Below are positions 1 through 5,956 of a stretch of 14,096 bases of DNA, in pieces (the first letter of the stretch is position 1; every line of letters begins with the position of its first letter). A program made the translations under genes and the position numbers. A model generated the notes under the pieces. That model was not told the origin of the DNA, made no database searches, and was given only the letters and a program-made list of their open reading frames with translations. Origin of the DNA: Deltaproteobacteria bacterium (GTDB lineage Bacteria; Desulfobacterota; Desulfobacteria; Desulfobacterales; JAABPS01); contig JAFDFT010000021.1 in assembly GCA_019309685.1 (NCBI GenBank), positions 1 through 14,096 on the forward strand. The letters are read 5' to 3'.

Positions 1-356
1 GCTTCATGAGCCACTGCTTTGGGCGGATGCCAGTTTTTTTCTTTGGCTTCCTCAATATAGTGATTCATCCCGAATACATGGTCCGTATGACCGTGGGTGA
101 ATACCGCGGTGTCCAGACGAGAGGTAAACTTCTCTCTCGCGGCCACAAATCTTGTACCGCTTTCCCACCATGTTCCCGTATCGATGACGATCATCCCCTC
201 AGGCGTGTTGCGGAAGATCGAGTTGGAAAATCCTTTATAAAACCAGGTATCTTCAGCCACCTTTTCCATACCAAAGGGCGGACTGAACGGATGATACTTA
301 TAGGTATCTGTTTTACCCGTCCATAGAGCTTCAGCCAGTTCAGAAACAGTATCCAT
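1..356 (-). CDS. Metallo-beta-lactamase-fold hydrolase, N-terminal part (cut by window edge)
   Basis: Reading the minus strand from the ATG at 356 gives an open frame of about 118 residues that continues past the left edge. Residues 87-93 read THGHTDH, the HxHxDH zinc-binding signature of the metallo-beta-lactamase fold. It is preceded by the usual buried strand (MIVIDTGTW, residues 55-63), where the aspartate is typical of the fold. The start is supported by an AAGGAG ribosome-binding site at about 362-368. The gene starts only 14 bp after the stop of the sulfatase-like gene and is surely its operon partner. The N-terminal layout (a PFGMEKVAEDTWFYKG-like lead before the first strand) resembles alkylsulfatase-like members of the superfamily (SdsA/YjcS type), which would fit a sulfatase neighbour. 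That is inference, because the dimerisation and C-terminal domains that define alkylsulfatases are outside the window. Fold assignment is secure; substrate is unknown. Confidence 0.85.
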   Translation of the reverse strand, partial: MDTVSELAEALWTGKTDTYKYHPFSPPFGMEKVAEDTWFYKGFSNSIFRNTPEGMIVIDTGTWWESGTRFVAAREKFTSRLDTAVFTHGHTDHVFGMNHYIEEAKEKNWHPPKAVAHE

Positions 357-370
357 AATCATCTCCTTAA

Positions 371-1828
371 TTATTTCTCTGCGCGCAGCCCCTGCATAAA
401 CGTCATCAGGGCTTCGTGCATTTCGCGTTCCACTTCAGGCTCTTTACCCAGAAGATTATTTAGCTGAAACGGATCGGTGCGGCGGTTGTATAATTCATTT
501 AAATCCGGTGTTTCGCCGATGCTGCCCGGTGTACATGTCCATACATCCATATTTTCTTCAACCTGAGTAAAACCATACATGGACATAGTTTTTACAGGAT
601 CTGTTACATCTTTATTGTCGATCCAGTTAATGTATGACCAGTCGTCGGTAATAAGACTCCATGAAAAGTTGAAATAGCCGCTGATGGCAAAATCTCTCAC
701 CTTGTCCGTTTCACCCCGAATCATGGGCAGCAGGCTGTGTCCCTGCATGAGCTCGCCCCCGTCGCTGATATTTAAGAAGTCAAGGATTGTCGGAGCCACA
801 TCGACAGTCTGAACGAATGAAGATATTCTCTTGGGATCTGCACCAGGGTATCGCACAATGAAAGGAATGTGTGATAATTCTTCGTATGGCCAGGGGCGGC
901 ATTTACGGATAATCCCATGGCCGTGTTCATTGTTCCCTAAAGGCTGGCCGTGGTCGGACAAAAATAAAATCAGCGAATCTTCATATACATCAAGTTCCTT
1001 GAGCCTATTCAATACTTTTCCCAGCCAGCGATCAACCATGGTGACTTTTTCGGCATACAGCATCCGTATATGATGCGTCTCCTGATCAGTCAGGTAGCCG
1101 TCTACCACCGTCGGAACAGGGTTGATGATCTCCATGCCTTCATAGTCAGGGTCATAGGGGCATTTCAGTTTCGGATCCCAGACCGAAGGAGGGTCCCAGG
1201 GTTCGTGAGGATCAAAACAATCCAGCCACAATAAAAACGGCCTTTCCCGATCCACTTTCTCCAGCCAATCCATGGCAGCACCGCACACTTTGGCAGCGTA
1301 CTGATCTTCTTCGCCCTGCCACTTCTGGCGCAAAGGAAGATAATCCATCAGTTCGTGATACGCGTGCTGACTTGCAGGAAGCTCCTGATCCGGCTGTTTT
1401 GGATCAAAGGCCGGTTTGTGAAATTTGGCCGGATCAAGGGTACAGGGATCATTGCGGTAAAAATAATCAAATTGTTGACCGCGGAAGTACTGGGTAAAAT
1501 CAAACCCGCGTTCATACCCATACCCGGGCATGTGCATTGGGCCGGTATCTGTGACCAGGGCCGTCCATACACTTTTTGACCATAATATGTCCCCCAGGGT
1601 TTTATCTTCGGGCAACAAAGGTCCCCACCCCCGATACGGCAGGGTATAACGGCCGGTTAAAAGGGCTCTGCGGGTTGGCACTGTGGGGCAACCCTCGGCA
1701 TACGCATTTTCAAATACAGTGGATTCCGCTGCCAATTGATCAATATTGGGCGTTTTAATCCATTCATTTCCATAACAGCCCAGATAATCAAAACGCCAAG
1801 TATCCGCTACAATAACAATAACATTCAT
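371..1828 (-). CDS. Sulfatase-superfamily hydrolase with Thr at the formylglycine position
   Basis: 485 residues, a normal length for a cytoplasmic sulfatase or phosphonate monoester hydrolase; no signal peptide is visible. The N-terminus carries the family metal site (VIVADTWRFDYLGCYGN, residues 5-21, with D9) and TPNIDQLA (26-33). The activation motif follows at 49-60 as TVPTRRALLTGR. It aligns with C/S-x-P-x-R-x(4)-T-G-R, so the nucleophile position is Thr49. Cys47 lies two residues too early. Further on, LSDHGQPLGNNEHG carries the Asp-His metal ligands, and a conserved-type lysine follows in GIIRK. Alkaline-phosphatase-superfamily phosphodiesterases and NPP enzymes use Thr directly, so the protein may be a phospho- or other ester hydrolase rather than a true sulfatase. 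The start has a TGAGGT ribosome-binding site. It is the first gene of an operon with the metallo-beta-lactamase-fold gene downstream, and is probably transcribed from the promoter at 1938-1966. Superfamily certain, substrate unknown. Confidence 0.9.
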   Translation of the reverse strand: MNVIVIVADTWRFDYLGCYGNEWIKTPNIDQLAAESTVFENAYAEGCPTVPTRRALLTGRYTLPYRGWGPLLPEDKTLGDILWSKSVWTALVTDTGPMHMPGYGYERGFDFTQYFRGQQFDYFYRNDPCTLDPAKFHKPAFDPKQPDQELPASQHAYHELMDYLPLRQKWQGEEDQYAAKVCGAAMDWLEKVDRERPFLLWLDCFDPHEPWDPPSVWDPKLKCPYDPDYEGMEIINPVPTVVDGYLTDQETHHIRMLYAEKVTMVDRWLGKVLNRLKELDVYEDSLILFLSDHGQPLGNNEHGHGIIRKCRPWPYEELSHIPFIVRYPGADPKRISSFVQTVDVAPTILDFLNISDGGELMQGHSLLPMIRGETDKVRDFAISGYFNFSWSLITDDWSYINWIDNKDVTDPVKTMSMYGFTQVEENMDVWTCTPGSIGETPDLNELYNRRTDPFQLNNLLGKEPEVEREMHEALMTFMQGLRAEK

Positions 1829-1937
1829 AGTCTAACCTCATTTTAATTTAATGGTTTTCGTTATTCATAAGTTATTTATTCCAATAGATATTTATTCTAT
1901 AGTGCAGGTTTTGAATTGACACTTTATTTTATGTGAA

Positions 1938-1966
1938 AGCATATTTGCACGATCGTGTAAAGTCAA
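1938..1966 (-). promoter_or_regulatory. Sigma-70-type promoter of the sulfatase/MBL operon
   Basis: On the minus strand TTGACT (1961-1966) and TATGCT (1938-1943) are separated by exactly 17 bp. Transcription would start near 1930, leaving a leader of about 100 nt before the ATG at 1828. The match (5/6 and 4/6 to consensus with ideal spacing) is the best upstream of this operon. Confidence 0.6.
1944..1961. promoter_or_regulatory. Palindromic operator candidate inside the promoter spacer
   Basis: The sequence has the form TTTnCACGATCGTGnAAA: a perfect 10-bp palindrome CACGATCGTG (1948-1957) extended by three more symmetric pairs on each side. It occupies the whole spacer between -35 and -10 of the sulfatase operon promoter, exactly where a dimeric repressor would block RNA polymerase. 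No regulator gene sits next to it in the window, so the protein that binds is unknown. Confidence 0.5.
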
Positions 1967-2004
1967 CCATTTTTCACAAATAAAAGAGAAAGTTATAAAT
2001 TTTC

Positions 2005-2242
2005 GGGCCTATAAACAATTTTAAGGTTTTTGACCGTATCTGTCACATACATGGTGTAGGATCTTCTCTAAAAAAAGGAGGAGATCCCATGAATATTAAC
2101 TAACTTAAGAAACAATTTACAAATGAAATTGCCTGTAGACACTTTTTTGAATCCGTTATCTGGGCAAATGGACATAAATGCCCGTATTGTGGTTACTGTT
2201 AATCTTTTTATATAAAGCAACCTTGTTTTTGTTTATAGGCCC
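2005..2242 (+). mobile_element. Non-autonomous IS1595-type remnant (MITE-like, 238 bp)
   Basis: GGGCCTATAAACAA (2005-2018) and its exact reverse complement TTGTTTATAGGCCC (2229-2242) form 14-bp terminal inverted repeats. The direct repeat ATAAATTT occurs at 1995-2002 and again at 2243-2250. It is flush with the right end and 2 bp away from the left end. Eight base pairs is the target duplication length known for IS1595-family elements. Between the ends lies a strong ribosome-binding site (AAGGAGGAG, about 2075-2083) and the start of a transposase frame. The element therefore looks like an internally deleted, dead copy, too short to code for a full transposase. Confidence 0.6.
2089..2202 (+). 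pseudogene. 5' end of IS1595-family transposase, decayed
   Basis: The frame from the ATG at 2089 reads MNIN, a TAA stop at 2101-2103, then LKKQFTNEIACRHFFESV followed by IWANGHKCPYCGYC, and a second stop at 2200-2202. The W-x-N-G-x(2)-C-P-x-C-G stretch after an ELxKxF-like lead is the N-terminal zinc-ribbon pattern of IS1595-type transposases. The second CxxC, the catalytic DDN/DDE domain and everything after are absent. The right inverted repeat of the element begins only 26 bp further on, so most of the gene was lost by internal deletion. Family assignment rests on this one motif read by eye. Confidence 0.6.
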
Positions 2243-2250
2243 ATAAATTT

Positions 2251-2545
2251 ACAAGAATATCAGCAAATGGGAAAGGATTTAAATTATAAATTGCATTTAC
2301 TTATGATCTGATATGTCAATTAATTTTATAGGTCTTGACTAAAGATGAGCTAAAATATTAGTCTAAGCCCCTGTCATGACAATAAAAAAACCACCAAATT
2401 AACAACATAGAATCATTTCGATCTTTTGCCAAACGGTTTTTCAAATTAAACAAATTGAAGGTTAGTTGGTTTACGTAGGAGACTACGTCCCCTTAATCCC
2501 AGTTAATTTCTGATCTTTAATACGTTAGAGAGATAAAGTTTAATC
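2251..2545. other. AT-rich spacer upstream of the iron-sulfur protein gene, with two palindromes
   Basis: No coding frame is convincing here. Two short palindromes stand out: TGTCATGACA (2372-2381) and ACGTAG-GAGA-CTACGT (2473-2488). The second lies 57 bp before the start codon at 2546 and is a plausible regulatory site. No promoter with good -35 and -10 boxes at normal spacing was found; TAATAC near 2520 is the best -10 candidate but lacks a partner at 16-18 bp. Confidence 0.35.
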
Positions 2546-3838
2546 ATGGCTCATAACACAATCAAATCCGACTACTCCGAGTTAGCAGACAGATTGAATC
2601 GCTTTCCTCAAGGAGCACCCCCCTCCGCGCTATTATTCAAAATCTTGAAAATGCTTTTTAGTGAGAAAGAGGCCGAACTGGTTTCACTCATGCCTATCAA
2701 ACCCTTCACAGCGAAAAAAGCCAGCCTCATCTGGAAAATGTCTCTGACTAGCACTCAAAAGGTACTGGATGAATTGGCCGGCCGTGCTATCCTGGTTGAT
2801 ATCGAACAGGATGAGGAATCCGTTTATGCCCTGCCTCCTCCGATGGCGGGTTTTTTCGAGTTCTCTTTAATGCGCGTGCGGGATGACATTGATCAAAAGG
2901 TATTAAGCGAACTGTTTTATGAATATTTAAATGTGGAAGAAGATTTCGTCAGGGAGCTATTCACCCAGGGTCAAACTCAATTGGGGCGGACCTTTGTCCA
3001 TGAACCTGTCTTGTCCAACGAAAATGCACTGCATGTTCTGGATTATGAACTGGCGACCGAAGTTATAAAAAGTGCTACTCATCAGGGTATTGGGATCTGC
3101 TACTGCCGTCACAAAATGCATCACGTGGGCAGAGCCTGCAAAGCGCCGCAGGAAATATGCATGACATTTAACAGCACAGCCGCGTCGCTTATTAAGCACG
3201 GCTGTGCCCGTTTGATAGAGAAGGAAGAATGCCTTGATTTATTGCAGATGGCTTATGAACACAACTTGGTTCAGTTCGGGGAAAATGTAAGAGAGAGAGT
3301 AAATTTTATTTGCAACTGCTGTGGGTGCTGCTGCGAGGCGATGATCGTTGCCCGTCGATTTGCGATTCTAAACCCTGTCCATACAACCAATTTTATTCCG
3401 GTTGTGACCGAGTCTGACTGCAACGGATGTGGAAAATGTGTGACGGCATGCCCGGTAGAAGCAATGACATTGGTTTCCTCGAACAACCCAGTCAAACCCA
3501 AAATGAAAGTGGCGAAGTTGGATGAAGATCTTTGTCTGGGATGCGGTGTTTGCGTGAGAGCTTGCTCAATGGACAGTATTCACTTAAAATCTCGACCGAA
3601 AAGAATTATTACACCCCTGAACGGAACACACAGGGCGGTGGTAATGGCCATTGAACGGGGTAAGTTACAGAACCTGATTTTTGATAATCAGGTCTTATGG
3701 AGTCATAGAGCTATGGCTGCAGTTTTAGGCGTCATTCTGAAACTTCCGCCGTTCAAGCAGACCCTTGCAAATCAGCAGGTTAAATCGCGCTATCTGGAGG
3801 CTCTGATTAATTACACAGAAAAGATGAATTTAATTTGA
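2546..3838 (+). CDS. Cysteine-rich double-[4Fe-4S] protein with N-terminal helical/winged-helix-like region
   Basis: 430 residues. The first ~100 residues have no cysteine and look like a small helical domain; the stretch FTAKKASLIWKMSLTSTQKV (54-73) could be a winged-helix. Three cysteine regions follow. The first is C185-x-C187-R with C198 and C205, a C-x-C-R...C...C pattern seen in several anaerobe iron-sulfur proteins. The second is a dense run C256-x-C258-C259-x-C261-C262-C263. The third is a bacterial-ferredoxin pair, C292-x2-C295-x2-C298-x3-C302-P and C330-x2-C333-x2-C336-x3-C340. The ferredoxin pair should carry two [4Fe-4S] clusters; the two upstream groups suggest at least one more metal site. 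No membrane segment or signal peptide, so it is probably a cytoplasmic electron carrier or redox sensor. It stands alone, with a weak ribosome-binding site (GAGAGATAAAG). Partner and pathway cannot be read from the neighbours. The double ferredoxin domain is certain, the rest is inference. Confidence 0.88.
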   Translation: MAHNTIKSDYSELADRLNRFPQGAPPSALLFKILKMLFSEKEAELVSLMPIKPFTAKKASLIWKMSLTSTQKVLDELAGRAILVDIEQDEESVYALPPPMAGFFEFSLMRVRDDIDQKVLSELFYEYLNVEEDFVRELFTQGQTQLGRTFVHEPVLSNENALHVLDYELATEVIKSATHQGIGICYCRHKMHHVGRACKAPQEICMTFNSTAASLIKHGCARLIEKEECLDLLQMAYEHNLVQFGENVRERVNFICNCCGCCCEAMIVARRFAILNPVHTTNFIPVVTESDCNGCGKCVTACPVEAMTLVSSNNPVKPKMKVAKLDEDLCLGCGVCVRACSMDSIHLKSRPKRIITPLNGTHRAVVMAIERGKLQNLIFDNQVLWSHRAMAAVLGVILKLPPFKQTLANQQVKSRYLEALINYTEKMNLI

Positions 3839-4151
3839 AGGTTTTTCTTCTTAGATCAATTTGGTAAAAGGGAGGGGGACGTTGTTTCCCAGGTTAACTA
3901 ACTTGGCATTTAATTTAAAGGCGCTTACAAAAAAATTAGACCTTACCAGCTACTTAAAACGTTGTACCCTACATAATCTTACAAGTTTTTCTTCTTTTGA
4001 CATATCCCTAAAAGTGTTATGTTGTATATATATTAGAGTTCATGACCTTAATAGGATTCAGGGATTTGAAAGCAATGATGCCTAGATGCCGGATCAAGTC
4101 CGGCATGACAAACTTGTATTGCGCTCATTCTACTAAAGGAGATTAAGTTAT
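3839..4151. other. AT-rich spacer between iron-sulfur protein and MBL-fold genes
   Basis: A 74-codon frame at 3861-4085 has no family features, a basic low-complexity composition and no ribosome-binding site of note, and is judged non-coding. TTGACA at 3997-4002 followed by TATGTT at 4018-4023 could be a promoter for the gene at 4152, but the 15-bp spacing is short. A REP-like palindrome lies at 4086-4106. No intrinsic terminator was seen after 3838. Confidence 0.4.
4086..4106. repeat. REP-like palindrome
   Basis: ATGCCGGA (4086-4093) and TCCGGCAT (4099-4106) form a perfect 8-bp inverted repeat around TCAAG, followed by GACA. GC-rich palindromes of this 'GCCGGAnnnnnTCCGGC...ATGACA' kind are common dispersed intergenic repeats in Proteobacteria and related phyla. 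No T-run follows, so it is not an intrinsic terminator. It is far richer in GC than the sequence around it. Confidence 0.55.
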
Positions 4152-4829
4152 ATGAAAGTTTTATCAGAACACTGTGCAAACAACGATACACAAATCATCC
4201 AAATGCGCCTGGATAAAATGGCGACATTTTGCTACATGGTCGGCGACAAAAGTTCTAAAACATGCGCCCTCATCGACCCTGCTTTTGATACAAAAGAAAT
4301 ATTAAACAAAGTAAATAGCACCGGGTTTACGGTAACCCACCTGATAAACACACACAACCATGCGGATCATACAGCAGGAAATGCTTCAATAATATCTAAA
4401 ACAGGTGCAGCCCTTTACATTCACAAACTAGACGCGCAAAAACTGACAAGTATTGCGAACCGGACCTTTTCCAGAATGATTGGCGGAAGCAAATCCCCGA
4501 AACCGCAAACCCTGCTTGAAGACAATGATACAATAAACATCGGCAATACAAAGTTAAAAGTACTTCACACACCAGGCCATACACCCGGGGGAATCTGCCT
4601 ATACATGGAAGGAAATGTGTTTACAGGGGACACGCTTTTTGTAGGGGCGGTGGGAAGAACAGATTTGCGCGGGGGGTCCATGAGAAAACTTTTAAAATCG
4701 GTTCATGAAAAGATATACACCCTGCCAAAAGAAACAAGAGTATGGCCGGGGCATGATTACGGCGGCATGCCTTATTCGACTGTGGAAAACGAAATGAAGA
4801 CGAATCCGTTCACTCGAAGAGACCTTTGA
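4152..4829 (+). CDS. MBL-fold hydrolase, glyoxalase-II-like
   Basis: 225 residues, the length of short hydroxyacylglutathione-hydrolase-like proteins. All metal ligands of the glyoxalase II group can be seen: H68-x-H70-x-D72-H73 in THNHADH, H143 in TPGHTPG, D160 in FTGDTLF and H201 in WPGHDYG. The core motifs GDTLFVGAVGRTD and PGHDYG are typical. The long substrate-binding C-terminal domain of true glyoxalase II is absent, so the natural substrate may be a thioester, a persulfide or something else. The start ATG follows AAAGGAG with good spacing. The last three codons and the stop lie inside the repeat element that begins at 4819, so the present C-terminus (RDL-stop) is partly donated by a mobile repeat; all catalytic residues are upstream of it. 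No obvious operon partner. Fold and metal site are certain, substrate is not. Confidence 0.88.
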   Translation: MKVLSEHCANNDTQIIQMRLDKMATFCYMVGDKSSKTCALIDPAFDTKEILNKVNSTGFTVTHLINTHNHADHTAGNASIISKTGAALYIHKLDAQKLTSIANRTFSRMIGGSKSPKPQTLLEDNDTINIGNTKLKVLHTPGHTPGGICLYMEGNVFTGDTLFVGAVGRTDLRGGSMRKLLKSVHEKIYTLPKETRVWPGHDYGGMPYSTVENEMKTNPFTRRDL

Positions 4830-4960
4830 AAAACATCTCTTTTTGCTCAATTACTACGTCAGTCTCTAATTTTAATGCTCAAAATACTCCGTGTATTCCT
4901 GCGCTTAAAATTATCGCCTTCCTTGAACTTGAACAAAAATTAATATTTTTCGAAGGTCTC
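4819..4960 (-). mobile_element. MITE-like repeat, copy A (142 bp)
   Basis: The ends are GAGACCTTTGAAAAA (from 4819) and, inverted, TTTTTCGAAGGTCTC (to 4960). Its reverse complement aligns along its length with copy B at 5745-5913: both contain GTTCAAGGAA(A/G)GCGATAATTTTAA and CAGGAATAC(A/T)CGGAGTATTT. It has no coding capacity. No convincing target duplication is visible at this copy. It overlaps the last codons of the MBL-fold gene and lies 18 bp from the end of the acyltransferase gene. Confidence 0.75.
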
Positions 4961-4978
4961 AAATAGTTGGTGGCAGGT

Positions 4979-5707
4979 CTAATCATTCTTACTGGGACGA
5001 AAAATGGATCGAATCCAACCCAGACACGTGTTACTTTTCAATTCATCTTTATCAATCATATCAAAATACATGAAAAGCTTATCCGGATTTGAATACCATT
5101 GAGACCTAGGGGTGACTTGTTCGTTGGGATCGAGTTCTTTGATGACTTTGGCGGGATTTCCCGCGGCAATCACATTGGCAGGAATATCGCTGGCCACCAC
5201 AGCGCCTGCGCCAATAATGCTGTTTTTTCCAACGGTTACACCCTTGCATACAATCACACTATCGCCAAGCCAAGCGTTTTCTTCTATGCGAACGGGCTTC
5301 GGATTCCCTGTGGATGCACGGTTATAAATATCATGCCAGTCTGAATCTGTAATATACACACGATTCGCCATCATACAGGAATCGCCAATGGTTATTTCCA
5401 TAGCTGAGCTTAACCGAACACCCGGGCAAATCACGCAGTAACTGCCGATGCTTATCCGCCCCTCATCCTTTCTATCCGGATTTGTAGGCCATACTGTCAG
5501 GCGTACCCTGCTGTCCGGAGAAGCAATAATATTGACATAATTGCCAATTTCAATAGGCGATCCAAACACCTCAATATGCCAGGGCTTGATAAAACTGGGC
5601 TCCTCGCCCAAAGATTTCAACTGAGGCTCGAGAAAGTGCTTTACATAAAACTTCTGAATGTCTGTAAAAAACTTTTTTATATAATATGGCCGATGTTCTC
5701 TTCTCAA
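4979..5707 (-). CDS. Left-handed beta-helix acyltransferase (WbbJ/hexapeptide type)
   Basis: 242 residues. From about residue 45 to 190 the sequence shows imperfect hexapeptide repeats ([LIV]-G-x(4)), for instance IGSYCVICPGVRL, ITIGDSCMMANRVYI, WLGDSVIVCKGVTVGKNSIIGAGAVVASDIP, closing with AAGNPAKVIKEL. This is the left-handed beta-helix of sugar and amino-acid O/N-acyltransferases. H125 in the loop SDWHDIYNR is the likely catalytic histidine. An N-terminal helix of ~40 residues and a ~50-residue tail are extra to the minimal fold. The acyl donor is usually acetyl-CoA; the acceptor is likely a surface sugar or polysaccharide precursor (inference). The only reasonable start is a TTG at 5705-5707, with an AGG-type ribosome-binding site; a stop lies two codons upstream and no internal ATG occurs before the helix. 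The gene is bracketed by inverted MITE copies and has no glycan-biosynthesis neighbours. Confidence 0.85.
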   Translation of the reverse strand: MRREHRPYYIKKFFTDIQKFYVKHFLEPQLKSLGEEPSFIKPWHIEVFGSPIEIGNYVNIIASPDSRVRLTVWPTNPDRKDEGRISIGSYCVICPGVRLSSAMEITIGDSCMMANRVYITDSDWHDIYNRASTGNPKPVRIEENAWLGDSVIVCKGVTVGKNSIIGAGAVVASDIPANVIAAGNPAKVIKELDPNEQVTPRSQWYSNPDKLFMYFDMIDKDELKSNTCLGWIRSIFRPSKND

Positions 5708-5744
5708 TGCACTTTACCTATTACTATATGAAAACAAATATATT

Positions 5745-5913
5745 GAGATCTTTGAAAAATGCTGATTTTTACTCTAGTTCAAGGAAAGCGATAATTTTAA
5801 TCCCGCCACCGAACTTTGGCGGATTAACCACAGGAATACTCGGAGTATTTCGAGGATTGAAATTTGAGCTTGTCGCAGAAATTAGGCAAAAAGTAAGATT
5901 TTGCAAAGGTCTC
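5745..5913 (+). mobile_element. MITE-like repeat, copy B (169 bp)
   Basis: It starts GAGATCTTTGAAAAA and ends TTTTGCAAAGGTCTC, and is homologous to copy A in the opposite orientation. The 5-bp direct repeat ATATT flanks it exactly (5740-5744 and 5914-5918), as expected for a target duplication, though the region is AT-rich. Relative to copy A it carries about 27 extra bp (about 5799-5827) containing a small hairpin CCGCCA / TGGCGG. It sits 37 bp upstream of the acyltransferase start and 43 bp past the end of the alpha/alpha-barrel gene. Confidence 0.75.
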
Positions 5914-5956
5914 ATATTATATGCCGGGGTTTTATAAATGCTAAGAGGTTATCGCT

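Noticed and set aside
1916..1945. Plus-strand TTGACA with CATATT 18 bp away
   Set aside because: Weak -10 box, faces only the dead transposon remnant and overlaps the better minus-strand promoter.
2203..2360. Continuation of the transposase frame past the right inverted repeat (HKFT-like residues at about 2245)
   Set aside because: It crosses the terminal repeat and the flanking duplication, so the weak resemblance is probably chance.
3861..4085. 74-codon plus-strand frame
   Set aside because: Low-complexity basic product, no family feature, ends in a REP-like repeat area; judged non-coding.
4814..4965. Target duplication for MITE copy A
   Set aside because: Flanks TCGAA and AAATA do not match; only a trivial AA is shared.
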